Shown: piece after piece, positions 1-8,893 of the stretch
How the letters are laid out: each line of letters starts with the position of its first letter
Position numbering within the stretch: the first letter of the stretch is position 1
NCBI RefSeq assembly: GCF_001984825.2
Contig: NZ_CP043318.1
Span: 1,860,001 to 1,924,000, forward strand
Reading direction: 5' to 3'
DNA length: 64,000 bases
Source of the DNA: Enterobacter chengduensis
Lineage (GTDB): Bacteria > Pseudomonadota > Gammaproteobacteria > Enterobacterales > Enterobacteriaceae
The notes under the pieces: generated by a model
What the model was told of the DNA's origin: nothing
The model's database searches: none
Seen by the model: only the letters and a program-made list of their open reading frames with translations
Translations under genes and position numbers: made by a program

Positions 1-2161
1 GCGACACGGCGACGCGCGGATCCTGGGTATCTTCCGGCGTTGCCACGTTCACCGCGACGGCGGAAGCAGGGCGCCCGTCGCTCCAGCGGCCCAGCCACAG
101 GCCAGAACGCGACAGCGCGAGCGTTGAGCTGTAGTTGCCGCTGCTGCTGAGCGTATGGCGGCTGTCCTGACGATCCCAGGCGTCGCTGACCGTCAGGCTA
201 CCGTTGCCGTATCGGCCGCCCTGTCGCGTATACGCCGAGGCGTTGACCGAGTCGCTATTAATGCCCGAGGCATTGAGGCCAAATTCATTTTCCCCGCGCG
301 CGTCGGTGTACCAGTTATGCGAGGCGCTGTAGGTCATCTGGTCTTTTTGACGCTGCTGGTGCTGCCATGTCGCGCCCAGCGAGGTATAGCTTGATGCATT
401 GCCCTGGCGGTTGTGCGCCATTGACACGCTTACGCTGAGAAATCCGCCCTTGTCGCGCCCCTCCTGAGCGTGGTCGTTACGCATAAACAGGTTGATGCTG
501 CTGTTAACGTTCAGACCTCGCACGCTGAAGGCGTTGCTCAGCCCACCCTGCCACGCCTGCGAGCGCGAGCGGGTCATGTAGACGCTGTCCCATGGAAGCC
601 CCTGGTCGTGACGATCGTCGCGATCCGGGAGCTCGCGGCGCGAGACGTAGCGCCCTTCGTTGCGGTTATCCGAGTAGCCCAGGCTTGCGTACCAGCTGCC
701 GACGGGCACGGAAAACATCACCGACAGCGAGCGGTAGCAGCCGCCGATCGCGTCAAAACCGGTGCTGAAAGAATCACAGCTCTCCGCCGACAGCGCGTTA
801 CGGTAGAAGCTCAGCGAAAAGCCGTCGTTGTAGCTCACCTGCTGGATATTGCCGCGCTCGCCTTTGCTGCCATAGAGGTAGCTAAAGCGGGTGCTCAAGA
901 CCCCGTCAACGGGGCCAGCGTTGAACCCGCGGCTCCAGTCGAGCGCATTTTCCATGAACTGGTGCCGTTTTGTGGTGGTCGCGCCGCTGGTCAGCGCCAG
1001 CGTTGGCGTAACGGGCAGGCGAACGCCCGCCTGCGCCACGGCTGAACGGGATGCGTCAGTACCGTCATTGTCCGTTTCTCCCGCCTGCACAAACCACTCT
1101 ACCCGGTCAAACGGCGTAATGCCGGTACGCGTAAACGGCACCTGCTCGGTGCGCGTCAGGCGGTTATTTTCATAGACGGACAGGGTCACGGTGTAGCTGC
1201 CGTCCGGGAAGGCGCGTGTATCCAGGGTTTGCGCCCCGGCATTCAGGTAAAAGCTGGCCAGCAGCTGGTTGCCGCGGCGGGCGTCGACACGCGCGTCATG
1301 GGAAAGCAGCACGGTAATCGGGGTTCCCTTCGACTGCTGAACCGGATTCATCCATGCCCTTGTCGAACCCGCGCGCAGGCCGCGAATTTTGCCCAGCGGC
1401 AGCTGGCTCAGCGTGATATTTCCGCCGGCGTTACTGAACAGATCGCGGGTATCCATCTCGCCAAGCTGGACATAGTACTGACGCAAAATGTCCTGGCGGA
1501 ACCAGGCGTTGTTGACGGTGATGTCCTGCTGCTGCTGGTGCTTTGAACGCTGCCCCAGCCAGGTCCAGTCGAGATTCACATAGCCGTCCTGGGTGAGCGC
1601 CAGCGCGCCGTTCCCCTGCACGGTGGCTGACTGGTAATTCCTGTCGGCCACAAAATTAATATTCTGTTGATGGATGAGGGCATTTTCGCTGTCCTGCGTG
1701 GGCTGATACCACTGATTTTCTGCGATGGCTTTAGGCAGAAATGTCTTGTCCAAAAACAGGTTAATGCGGGCGTTATTCTCATCATAAATAATGGCCGCGC
1801 GGTCGGTATCCATGTAATCACAGCCCGCTGCGGAGCCGTTGCTGCTGCAGGCCAGGTTGCCGTTTCGGGCAAGGGGAACGGCCAGCGCGGCGGACACGGT
1901 GGAGATGAGAGCGGGATCGTCATTAAACCGGCGTTTGATAGCCGCTACCACGTTTTCAGGCGCGACAAAACTGACCGTTTCAAGCGTGATATCCGTTTCA
2001 AAAAGACCAAGCGATTCGCCGTAGAGGTTCACCTCAGTCCAGAGGCGCTGCGTTTTTGCCAGATCTTCAAAACCTGCCGGGACGGCCATGTCGGCACAGG
2101 CGAGTTGGATGGAAGCGGGTAACAAAGCAACAAAGAGGAGAGTATTTCTGTGAAACGCCAT
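1..2161 (-). CDS. CS1/CFA-I-type fimbrial outer-membrane usher (TcfC-like), 3' end cut by window
   Basis: The reading frame is open for 720 codons from the ATG at 2161 to the left edge, so the C-terminus is missing. An N-terminal signal peptide ends near LACA (residue 24). A plug/E-set-like part and many alternating beta-strands follow, as in ushers that secrete and assemble chaperone-bound pilins across the outer membrane. The conserved PDGSYTVTLSVYENNRLT stretch (about residue 320) and the adjacent CS1-type pilin and chaperone place it in the alpha (CFA/I, Tcf) usher clade rather than the FimD clade. The gene lies about 70 bp after the pilin in the same direction. The tip adhesin expected in such operons would lie beyond the left edge. 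Family identity is secure; the adhesin target is unknown. Confidence 0.85.
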   Translation of the reverse strand, partial: MAFHRNTLLFVALLPASIQLACADMAVPAGFEDLAKTQRLWTEVNLYGESLGLFETDITLETVSFVAPENVVAAIKRRFNDDPALISTVSAALAVPLARNGNLACSSNGSAAGCDYMDTDRAAIIYDENNARINLFLDKTFLPKAIAENQWYQPTQDSENALIHQQNINFVADRNYQSATVQGNGALALTQDGYVNLDWTWLGQRSKHQQQQDITVNNAWFRQDILRQYYVQLGEMDTRDLFSNAGGNITLSQLPLGKIRGLRAGSTRAWMNPVQQSKGTPITVLLSHDARVDARRGNQLLASFYLNAGAQTLDTRAFPDGSYTVTLSVYENNRLTRTEQVPFTRTGITPFDRVEWFVQAGETDNDGTDASRSAVAQAGVRLPVTPTLALTSGATTTKRHQFMENALDWSRGFNAGPVDGVLSTRFSYLYGSKGERGNIQQVSYNDGFSLSFYRNALSAESCDSFSTGFDAIGGCYRSLSVMFSVPVGSWYASLGYSDNRNEGRYVSRRELPDRDDRHDQGLPWDSVYMTRSRSQAWQGGLSNAFSVRGLNVNSSINLFMRNDHAQEGRDKGGFLSVSVSMAHNRQGNASSYTSLGATWQHQQRQKDQMTYSASHNWYTDARGENEFGLNASGINSDSVNASAYTRQGGRYGNGSLTVSDAWDRQDSRHTLSSSGNYSSTLALSRSGLWLGRWSDGRPASAVAVNVATPEDTQDPRVAVS

Positions 2162-2233
2162 GAACGAGCCTCGACATCATCCTGACGTCAGAGGGTAAGC
2201 ACCCTCTGACGTTATTCCTTAGGTGCTGTGGTG

Positions 2234-2740
2234 TTACGCACCGCCTTCCGTGGTTGTCGCTTGCGTCAGCATCAGGCTGACAACGCCGCTGTACTGACCG
2301 GTTTTCAGAATACCTTTGGTGGTCTGAGAAATGGTCAGGGGCAGCACCGCTGAACCGTTTTCAATGCTGCCCGGGAACAGTTCGGTGCCGGTATATTCAA
2401 CATCGGCGGTGGTGAGAGTCTTATCGCCCAGCTTTACCGTCATCGGGATGGTGTCAGCGCCGTCGGCATTTGCCAGCTTCGCCGCGCTGACCAGACGAAC
2501 CTTCACGTTGCTGGTCGCGGAGTTAGACCATACCTTGGTGTTCAGACGGTAGCTTTCCAGACCGCGACCGGGCAGGTACTGCATATCGATGCTTGCCGGC
2601 AGCGGCGTGTTATCGGCCTGGGTCATATCCAGCTGTGAATCGACGCTGGCGTTAACGGTAATATCCTTTTGAATCGCCAGCGCGCTAACGGACGTGGTCA
2701 TCGCGGCAACAATCATCAGAGGTTTAAAATACTTACGCAT
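2234..2740 (-). CDS. CS1-type fimbrial major subunit (pilin)
   Basis: A 168-aa exported protein. The signal peptide is MRKYFKPLMIVAAMTTSVSALA and the mature chain starts IQKDITVNAS, typical of CfaB/CooA/TcfB-type alpha-fimbrial pilins. These have no cysteines and carry an N-terminal donor strand. I use the ATG at 2740 rather than an upstream in-frame ATG at 2785 because a GGAG ribosome site sits 6 bases before it and the signal peptide then starts directly. It lies between the chaperone (upstream) and the usher (downstream), the usual chaperone-pilin-usher order. Its function as the shaft subunit of an adhesive fimbria is inferred from family and context. Confidence 0.85.
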   Translation of the reverse strand: MRKYFKPLMIVAAMTTSVSALAIQKDITVNASVDSQLDMTQADNTPLPASIDMQYLPGRGLESYRLNTKVWSNSATSNVKVRLVSAAKLANADGADTIPMTVKLGDKTLTTADVEYTGTELFPGSIENGSAVLPLTISQTTKGILKTGQYSGVVSLMLTQATTTEGGA

Positions 2741-2816
2741 TGATATCTCCATATTTACAAATGAGCACCCTGGCTCTTTAAACAAACCCTGTGGGGGTTT
2801 TTACAGTGACGTCGTG

Positions 2817-3560
2817 TTATTGCACGACGGGTAAATCAGCTTCTTCAGCGGTTTTATTCAGCCAGTTGAAGTAGCGGAATTTATATTTTTGTCCTTGTAC
2901 CTTCGCGAGCGTTTTTAATTTCCGCTCGGTGTCCGGATAAATCGTCGCGTCTTCTTTAATCCATTTACACGATGAATCTGCATCACAAATACCGATCTCT
3001 CTGAGCGGCACGCGCAGCGTGCCGTTGTTTTTTAACGTTCCCCTGAGAGGGTCAATCGACAGTGAAACCACGCTCTTTTCCGGGGCGAGGTGGATAAGCG
3101 CACCCCAAATCACGTTGACGCCCAATGTTGCCGTGGCCGCAGGGCTTTCCGTCTTGCCGGGGATAATGCTGTCAGGTTGCTTTACCCCTTCAAAATAGAT
3201 GCGCCAGGTGGTCTCTTTTTCCGGCGGCGTAAGCGATATCAGGCGAACCACGCGCATTGCACCCGCCGCAAGGGCAAATTTTTCGGGCGTGACAACAACG
3301 CCACCCGCTTTCCAGGAGGCCACATCAACCTCTTTTTCCTGTGCCGTGCCGGGATTAAGAATTTTCTTTTGCCTCACCCGAATGAACTGAATATCATCCG
3401 TTTTCGACGCCACCTTAATTTGCGCCGCACCGGACTTATCTACGTTAAGTTCCATGGGGTACACGCTCATATTGGCCATTGCCATTTCTGAGAAAAATGG
3501 CAATGACAGCGCGGCGACATAAAAGGCGGTTGTCATGTTCACTCTATTTTTCTGTTTCAT
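2817..3560 (-). CDS. CS1/CFA-I-type periplasmic fimbrial chaperone
   Basis: A 247-aa protein with a signal peptide ending at SEMAMA (about residue 29) and two immunoglobulin-like domains. The N-terminal domain carries MSVYPMELNVDKSG and a GAMRVVRLISLTPP stretch, matching the G1-strand and subunit-binding basic region of CfaA/CooB/TcfA chaperones. The C-terminal half has a cysteine pair (ICDADSSC). It would bind pilins in the periplasm and deliver them to the usher. It is the first gene of the leftward fimbrial operon and faces away from the regulator gene at 3870. The ATG at 3560 is the only sensible start because the signal peptide follows it. Confidence 0.85.
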   Translation of the reverse strand: MKQKNRVNMTTAFYVAALSLPFFSEMAMANMSVYPMELNVDKSGAAQIKVASKTDDIQFIRVRQKKILNPGTAQEKEVDVASWKAGGVVVTPEKFALAAGAMRVVRLISLTPPEKETTWRIYFEGVKQPDSIIPGKTESPAATATLGVNVIWGALIHLAPEKSVVSLSIDPLRGTLKNNGTLRVPLREIGICDADSSCKWIKEDATIYPDTERKLKTLAKVQGQKYKFRYFNWLNKTAEEADLPVVQ

Positions 3561-3869
3561 ATTCAGACTGTCTGCTCTGCGTTTTATCGGCGGCGCGTTA
3601 ACACCAGGACACCGTCTGCTTTCGTCTTGCTTCAGGGCAGGGAAACTTTAACCAGAACAGGGGTTTGTGAAAATTTGTATTAGTTAACTCGCTAAATACA
3701 GTTTTTTATCCTGCTTTCCTGGCTTTAAGGTTGTATAGTTAAGCGAAAATACCGCGACCAGGGATAGGAAGAAAATTCCTTCTGATTACAAAATAAGCAG
3801 ATCGGGAGGCAGTTTTCATGTCGATGTACCATGGATTAAAAAGCATGCGGTAACAGCCGAGAATAAAAG
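3561..3869. promoter_or_regulatory. Divergent intergenic region between fimbrial operon and MarT-like regulator
   Basis: This AT-rich gap of about 309 bases separates the leftward chaperone-pilin-usher operon from the rightward regulator pair, so both promoters must lie here. I see no perfect operator. Besides the small reading frame at 3818-3853, it holds runs such as TTAGTTAACTCGCTAAATAC near 3680 that could serve as regulator or promoter elements. Confidence 0.4.
3818..3853 (+). CDS. Possible 11-residue leader peptide upstream of the MarT-like regulator
   Basis: ATG at 3818 opens MSMYHGLKSMR and stops at 3853, 16 bases before the regulator start. A strong GGGAGG ribosome site (3804-3809) precedes it at ideal spacing, while the regulator itself has only a weak site. 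Translation of this small frame could couple to or modulate the regulator. There is no family support, so it may be chance. Confidence 0.3.
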   Translation: MSMYHGLKSMR

Positions 3870-4625
3870 ATGTTTTTTATATGCAATAATTCGTTGTTAT
3901 TTGATCCTGAAGCACATGCAATAAGTCTTGTTGGACAACCAGAATCTGTATTAACGCTGTCGGCACCCGCCGTTCGGCTTTTACAGGAATTTATTAAGCA
4001 TAGAGGCCGCGATCTGAGTCGGGAGGAATTGATCGCCCGGGTGTGGGAGGAGTTTGGCTTTACGCCGTCAGGAAATAATCTCAATAAAGCGGTGAGTGAA
4101 TTACGTAAAAGCGTCCAGGCACTGGGAGAGAGGCATGAATTTATCGTCACCGTGCCCCGCTATGGGTTTCGTTTTGAGGCCGATGTGATTTTTCAACCCA
4201 GAGAGAATATTCCGTCCGCCGTGCCTCAGCCCTCGTCCACGCCGCAAGAGGTAAAGCCTCAGCGCGCACCCATAAAAAAACGGGCGATGATAGCCGGATC
4301 GATCGTTGCCGCGTTGGGGGCGGGCGTCTACTTCAGCCTACAGCAGGGGATATTCGTTCCGGCGAAGCTCAACCCGGTTAAGGAAAAAATTGCGCGGTGC
4401 AGCATCTGGATTATCAACGATCACGGAAGACCATTAGTGCTGTCGAAATTAGCGAAGCAACTGGAGGCGAATAACGTGGCATGCGAGCGGGAGGCGTATG
4501 ATATTTATTATTTCAGCGCCCGCTTTGCTATATCCGCCGCGGATGAAGTTTTCATTGGTGCCTGCCCGGCCAGTCAAACCAGCCTGTGCAAAACCATTCG
4601 TTATAAAAGCGGGGCTGAAAAATGA
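3870..4625 (+). CDS. MarT/CadC/ToxR-like membrane-bound winged-helix transcriptional regulator
   Basis: A 251-aa protein. Residues 10-105 form an OmpR/ToxR-type winged helix (SREELIARVWEEFGF, LNKAVSELRKSV and the wing FIVTVPRYGFRF). A proline-rich linker runs from about 110 to 135, one transmembrane helix spans about 138-158, and the remaining 90 residues are periplasmic with several cysteines. This is the layout of CadC, ToxR and Salmonella MarT: a cytoplasmic DNA-binding domain tethered to the membrane and sensing the periplasm. The stop overlaps the start of the FidL-like gene (ATGA), mirroring the Salmonella marT-fidL pair. It probably controls the divergent fimbrial operon, by position only. 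Confidence 0.8.
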   Translation: MFFICNNSLLFDPEAHAISLVGQPESVLTLSAPAVRLLQEFIKHRGRDLSREELIARVWEEFGFTPSGNNLNKAVSELRKSVQALGERHEFIVTVPRYGFRFEADVIFQPRENIPSAVPQPSSTPQEVKPQRAPIKKRAMIAGSIVAALGAGVYFSLQQGIFVPAKLNPVKEKIARCSIWIINDHGRPLVLSKLAKQLEANNVACEREAYDIYYFSARFAISAADEVFIGACPASQTSLCKTIRYKSGAEK

Positions 4626-5098
4626 AAAGAAAACTTCTTTTTGCCCTGGGGGGAACCCTTATCGGCGGGGCAATCGCGTTATTTTTCTGTTCCGGCGTCT
4701 TTGATAAAAAGGACGTGCTGGCCTGCAGCACCGAATTTAACTTCACGCGCAATGAGGGAAGAGCAAGTGAAGTGAAGGTCAATAGCGTGGCACAGTTCTA
4801 TTTTCATCGGGACGGTACCGGGGTGACGACCTACAAAGGCGCGGCAAAGGCCGGCGGGCAATGCCTGATTGTTGACAGAGATGTCGACTTTACCTGGGAG
4901 CAGCGGGACGATGATAAGGTCATTGTGTTGAGCTACACCAAAACCTGGCGTCGGCACAATGATAATACCCCGGATGACCAGTGGGGAAGCTTCGCCAGGC
5001 CGACCGCACGTTACTACCTCACGATCTCTGAACTCTCGCCCTCCGTGTGGCTAATTCAGGACCGGCGTTATCCGACCTATATTTGCCGGGGCGAGTAG
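4622..5098 (+). CDS. FidL-like inner-membrane/periplasmic protein
   Basis: A 158-aa protein with one N-terminal transmembrane or signal-anchor segment (residues 4-24) and a periplasmic domain rich in beta-strand patterns. It contains a few cysteines, including one near each end of the soluble part. It is translationally coupled to the MarT/CadC-like regulator (4-base overlap), as fidL is to marT in Salmonella SPI-3. By analogy with ToxR-ToxS, a small membrane protein encoded directly after a membrane-bound winged-helix activator may stabilise or modulate it. That role is inference; only the topology and pairing are visible. Confidence 0.65.
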   Translation: MKRKLLFALGGTLIGGAIALFFCSGVFDKKDVLACSTEFNFTRNEGRASEVKVNSVAQFYFHRDGTGVTTYKGAAKAGGQCLIVDRDVDFTWEQRDDDKVIVLSYTKTWRRHNDNTPDDQWGSFARPTARYYLTISELSPSVWLIQDRRYPTYICRGE

Positions 5099-5110
5099 GG
5101 CATAAAAAAA

Positions 5111-5138
5111 GGAGAATGCCGCGGCATTCTCCTTTTTA
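5111..5138. terminator. Bidirectional intrinsic terminator between fidL-like gene and yccA
   Basis: A perfect 10-bp stem (GGAGAATGCC / GGCATTCTCC, 5111-5132) has seven A before it and a T-run after it. It can therefore terminate both the rightward regulator operon and the leftward yccA transcript. Confidence 0.85.
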
Positions 5139-5153
5139 TTTCAGCGAGTCGGC

Positions 5154-5813
5154 TTAATCGCGGCTGGCGAAGCCCAGGATGCTCAACAGGCTGACGAAGA
5201 TGTTGTACAGCGACACGTACAGGCTCACGGTGGCGCGAATATAGTTCGTCTCGCCGCCGCGAATGATGTTGCTGGTTTCAAACAGGATCGCGCCGGAGGA
5301 GATCAGAATAAACACGGCGCTGATCGCCAGGTGCAGAGCAGGCAGCTGCAGGAAGATGTTCGCCACCATACCCACCAGCACCACCACGACGCCCGCCATC
5401 AGCATACCGCCGAGGAAGGACATGTCCTTACGGGTGGTCAGCACGTAGGCCGAGCAGCAGAAGAACACCAGCGCGGTACCGCCCAGCGCCATGCCGATAA
5501 GGTCACCCATTCCGGCAGACAGGTACGCATTCAGCATCGGCCCGAGAATGTAGCCCAGGAAGCCGGTGAAGGCGAACGCGGACAGAATACCGACCGGTTT
5601 ATCAGCGGTTTTGTAGGTCAGGAACATCAGACCATACATCCCCACCAGCGTCAGGATCAGCCCCGGAGACGGCAGCATCAGCACGGTGCTGGCGGTGGCG
5701 GTGATGGCTGAGAATGCCAGCGTCAGGCTGAGCATGAAATAGGTATTGCGCAGCACCTTGTGGGTGCTGAGTAGCGATGTGCGGTCGCGCGACGAAGTAA
5801 TTATACGATCCAT
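5154..5813 (-). CDS. yccA: YccA, Bax inhibitor-1 family inner-membrane protein
   Basis: A 219-aa protein, the same length as E. coli YccA, with seven predicted membrane helices and a short cytoplasmic N-terminus ([15 protein letters not shown]). In E. coli YccA is a substrate and modulator of the FtsH protease and can protect SecY from degradation at jammed translocons. The family (BI-1/TMBIM) signature is the [10 protein letters not shown] and FAFTGFLGY region. In E. coli yccA lies next to serT, and here a tRNA-Ser gene also follows, separated by one inserted binding-protein gene. It ends at the shared bidirectional terminator. Confidence 0.95.
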   Translation of the reverse strand: MDRIITSSRDRTSLLSTHKVLRNTYFMLSLTLAFSAITATASTVLMLPSPGLILTLVGMYGLMFLTYKTADKPVGILSAFAFTGFLGYILGPMLNAYLSAGMGDLIGMALGGTALVFFCCSAYVLTTRKDMSFLGGMLMAGVVVVLVGMVANIFLQLPALHLAISAVFILISSGAILFETSNIIRGGETNYIRATVSLYVSLYNIFVSLLSILGFASRD

Positions 5814-6082
5814 GAGTCACTCTCTTATGACAGATGTAATTAGCGGAAAGAATAGGAAACCGCACGCCAGTCTCAAAGTGGTTTTACCCATCTTTACTCA
5901 GCACCTTAGCGCCGGAGGCGGTTATTTCTTCTGCAGAAATGTGTTTCATTAGTAGGAATAGCGGTTTGAGAAAATTTACCAGATCAACCTCTTATAGGTT
6001 ACTGAAAAATATTGCGTTATTACCATCCGAGCGCTAAGAGTTATCTCCGGATCGTCATAAAACAGACAATAAGGCGAAGGAC

Positions 6083-7711
6083 ATGAAACCACAAACACGC
6101 ACGCGCTTTACGCTTTCTTTACTCACCGCCGGGATCCTGTGCGCCAGCACGGCAGCCTGGGCGGCTAACGTGCCGGCAGGAACCGCGCTGGCCGATAAAC
6201 AGGAACTGGTCAGGAATAACGGCAGTGAACCGGCCTCGCTCGACCCGCATAAAGTTGAAAGCGATGTCGAATTCAATATTATCAGCGATTTATTCGAAGG
6301 TCTGGTCGGCGTCTCTCCTTCAGGCGAGATTCAACCCCGGCTGGCGGAAAAATGGGAGAACAAGGACAACACCGTCTGGACGTTCCATTTGCGTCCGGGC
6401 ATCACCTGGAGCGACGGCACGGCGATTACCGCAGAAGATGTGGTCTGGAGCTGGCAGCGCCTGATCGATCCGAAAACGGCGTCACCGTATGCCAGCTATC
6501 CGGGCAACATGCATATCGCTAACGCGGCCGAGATCGCCCAGGGGAAAAAAGCGCCCGATACGCTGGGCGTAAAAGCGATAAACGACACCACCCTGGAAGT
6601 GACGCTCACGCAGCCCAACGCGGCGTTCCTCCCGATGCTGGCGCACCCGTCGCTGGTGCCGGTGGACAAAGTGCTGATTGGGCGATTCGGGGATAAGTGG
6701 ACCAAGCCGGAGCATTTCGTCAGCAGCGGGGCGTATAAGCTGTCGCAGTGGGTGGTCAACGAGCGCATCGTGGCGGAGCGCAACCCGCGCTACTGGGATA
6801 ATGCGCATACGGTAATCAACAAGGTGACCTATTTACCCATCACCTCCGAGGCCTCGGACGTGAACCGCTATAAGGCGGGCGAAATCGATATTGTCTACAC
6901 GGTGCCGATTAACCAGTTTGCCCAGCTGAAGAAAACTCTCGGCAGCCAGCTGGACGTTTCTCCACAGCTGGCGACCTATTATTACGAGTTCAACACCACG
7001 CGCCCGCCGTTCAACGATGCTCGCGTGCGTAAGGCGCTAAACATGGCCCTGGATAAGGACATCATTGCCGGAAAAGTGTTAGGGCAGGGGCAGCGCCCGG
7101 CGTGGCTGATCAGCCAGCCGGACATTGGCGGCGTTAAGCTACAGAACCCGGATTACGCCAGCTGGCCGCTGGACAAGCGCATCGCGGAGGCGAAAAAGCT
7201 GCTGAACGAGGCCGGATATAACGCCAGCCACCCGCTGAGCTTTAACCTGCTGTACAACACCTCAGAATCGCACCAGCGCATTGCGATTGCCGCCAGCTCC
7301 ATGTGGAAGAAAAACCTCGGCGTGGAGGCAAAGCTGCAAAACCAGGAGTGGAAAACCATGCTGGATACCATGCACACCCACAACTTTGACGCGGTGCGTT
7401 ACGCGTGGATTGCCGATTATGACGATGCGGCGACCTTCCTGAACACCTTCCGCACGGGAGACAGCGAAAACACCAGCCAGTACAGCAATCCGGACTACGA
7501 CCAGGCGCTGCTCAATGCCGCCAAAGCCAAAACAGCGGAGGAGCGGGGCAAGTTCTACCAGCAGGCGGAAGATCTGCTGGGGCGCGATGTGCCCGCCATT
7601 CCGGTGTATCACTACGTCCGCACGCATCTGGTCAAACCGTGGGTGGGCGGATTTACGCCGGATAAGCTGGGGTACTATTACACGAAGGACATGTACATCA
7701 AGAAACACTAG
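6083..7711 (+). CDS. Orphan OppA/MppA-family peptide ABC transporter substrate-binding protein
   Basis: A 542-aa exported protein. The signal peptide is cleaved near AAWA|AN (residue 27) with no lipobox, then comes the family start VPAGTALADKQELVRNN and the motif SEPASLDPHK. SBP_bac_5 (family 5) features are visible throughout, including a ligand-pocket WTFHLRPGITWSDGTAITAEDVVWSW block. It resembles OppA and MppA in length and C-terminus (MYIKKH). No permease or ATPase gene is adjacent, so like MppA it probably feeds the Opp importer encoded elsewhere. The ATG at 6083 follows an AAGGCGAAGGAC ribosome site. The ligand (oligopeptide or murein peptide) cannot be told from sequence. Confidence 0.85.
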   Translation: MKPQTRTRFTLSLLTAGILCASTAAWAANVPAGTALADKQELVRNNGSEPASLDPHKVESDVEFNIISDLFEGLVGVSPSGEIQPRLAEKWENKDNTVWTFHLRPGITWSDGTAITAEDVVWSWQRLIDPKTASPYASYPGNMHIANAAEIAQGKKAPDTLGVKAINDTTLEVTLTQPNAAFLPMLAHPSLVPVDKVLIGRFGDKWTKPEHFVSSGAYKLSQWVVNERIVAERNPRYWDNAHTVINKVTYLPITSEASDVNRYKAGEIDIVYTVPINQFAQLKKTLGSQLDVSPQLATYYYEFNTTRPPFNDARVRKALNMALDKDIIAGKVLGQGQRPAWLISQPDIGGVKLQNPDYASWPLDKRIAEAKKLLNEAGYNASHPLSFNLLYNTSESHQRIAIAASSMWKKNLGVEAKLQNQEWKTMLDTMHTHNFDAVRYAWIADYDDAATFLNTFRTGDSENTSQYSNPDYDQALLNAAKAKTAEERGKFYQQAEDLLGRDVPAIPVYHYVRTHLVKPWVGGFTPDKLGYYYTKDMYIKKH

Positions 7712-7800
7712 GCCTGTGCTGATAAAATCGTCGATGTGTCGTCAGTTCAACCGATTAAACACGTTTTGACTATTTTTACAGCGAACGAATGACGCCACTC

Positions 7801-7829
7801 TTTACAGCGCGCGGGGAGGTGTTTATAGT
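7801..7829 (+). promoter_or_regulatory. Promoter of the first tRNA-Ser gene
   Basis: -35 TTTACA (7801-7806), a 17-bp spacer and -10 TATAGT (7824-7829), followed by a GC-containing discriminator. The same architecture precedes the second tRNA-Ser copy. Confidence 0.75.
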
Positions 7830-7841
7830 TCGCCTCACTTA

Positions 7842-7929
7842 GGAAGTGTGGCCGAGCGGTTGAAGGCACCGGTCTTGAAAACCGGCGACCCGAAAGGGTT
7901 CCAGAGTTCGAATCTCTGCGCTTCCGCCA
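7842..7929 (+). tRNA. serT: tRNA-Ser (anticodon UGA), copy 1
   Basis: An 88-base tRNA with encoded CCA and a long variable arm, characteristic of serine tRNAs. The anticodon TGA is at 7876-7878. It appears identical to my recollection of E. coli serT, including a T6-G67 wobble in the acceptor stem, and its position beside yccA fits serT. It is probably the ancestral copy. Confidence 0.97.
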
Positions 7930-7934
7930 GATAT

Positions 7935-7967
7935 AAACCCCAGGTTACTCGTTAACCTGGGGTTTTT
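7935..7967 (+). terminator. Intrinsic terminator of tRNA-Ser copy 1
   Basis: A 13-bp stem AAACCCCAGGTTA / TAACCTGGGGTTT with a 5-base loop ends in a T-run, 5 bases after the tRNA CCA end. Confidence 0.85.
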
Positions 7968-8013
7968 CTTTTGGCGTGAATGTAAAACCCGACTTTATGA
8001 ACGAATAAAGACA

Positions 8014-8046
8014 TGTAGGTCGGGTAGCGCAGCGCCACCCGGCAAC
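8014..8046. repeat. REP-type palindromic repeat
   Basis: TGTAGGTCGGGTAGCG...CCACCCGGCAACA is a typical enterobacterial REP (PU) sequence lying between the tRNA terminator and the 3' end of the leftward hydrolase gene. Confidence 0.7.
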
Positions 8047-8056
8047 AAACGCGGCG

Positions 8057-8893
8057 TTATGAGCGGATAAACGCCAGAATGTCCGCGTTGATGGTATCCG
8101 CATGGGTGGTGTGCATCCCGTGCGGGAAGCCCGGATAAATTTTCAGCACGCTGTTCGCCAGCAGCTGGTCCTGCAGCAGGGCCGCATTCTTATACGGCAC
8201 GACCTGATCGTCATCGCCCTGCATCACCAGAACGGGGACCGTGATGGCTTTTAAATCTTCCGTCTGGTCGGTCTCAGAAAACGCCTTAATCCCCTCATAG
8301 TGCGCTTTGGCGCTGCCGATCATTCCCTGACGCCACCAGTTCTGGATCGTACCCTGTGAAACCTCGGCGCCATCACGGTTAAAGCCGTAGAAAGGCCCGC
8401 TGGCGACGTCGAGATAAAACTGAGCGCGATTAGCCGCCAGCGCGCTGCGGAAGCCGTCGAAAACCTCGATGGGCGTTCCGCCGGGGTTATTGTCCGTTTT
8501 GACCATCAGCGGCGGTACGGCGCTGACGAGCACCGCTTTGGCGACGCGCCCCTGCGGCTGGCCATACTTTGCGACATAGCGGGCGACCTGGCCGCCGCCG
8601 GTAGAGTGGCCCACGTGCACGGCATTGCGCAGGTCCAGGCTTTCAACCACGGCCGACGCGTCGGCCGCATAATGATCCATATCGTGGCCGTCACTCACCT
8701 GGTCCGAACGCCCATGACCGCGACGATCGATAGCGATAACGCGATAGCCTTCTGCGAGGAAGAAGAGCATCTGGTTATCCCAGTCATCGGCACTGAGAGG
8801 CCAGCCGTGGTGAAATACAATAGGTTGAGCTTCTTTCGGACCCCAGTCTTTATAAAAAATATTGACGCCGTCTTTCGTGGTTACGAATGCCAT
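8057..8893 (-). CDS. Alpha/beta hydrolase, non-heme chloroperoxidase-like
   Basis: A 278-aa single-domain alpha/beta hydrolase. The oxyanion-hole motif is HHGWPLS (28-34). The nucleophile elbow GHSTGG gives Ser97, the acid lies in GDDDQ (227-229), and the base is His258 in GFPHGM. This spacing matches cofactor-free haloperoxidases/esterases of the Pseudomonas and Streptomyces type, whose physiological role is usually ester hydrolysis or perhydrolysis. It has its own start (ATG 8893 with an AGAGGAGTC ribosome site) and lies downstream of, and in the same direction as, the dlt operon, separated from it by about 155 bases and a stem-loop. Its substrate is unknown. Confidence 0.85.
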   Translation of the reverse strand: MAFVTTKDGVNIFYKDWGPKEAQPIVFHHGWPLSADDWDNQMLFFLAEGYRVIAIDRRGHGRSDQVSDGHDMDHYAADASAVVESLDLRNAVHVGHSTGGGQVARYVAKYGQPQGRVAKAVLVSAVPPLMVKTDNNPGGTPIEVFDGFRSALAANRAQFYLDVASGPFYGFNRDGAEVSQGTIQNWWRQGMIGSAKAHYEGIKAFSETDQTEDLKAITVPVLVMQGDDDQVVPYKNAALLQDQLLANSVLKIYPGFPHGMHTTHADTINADILAFIRS

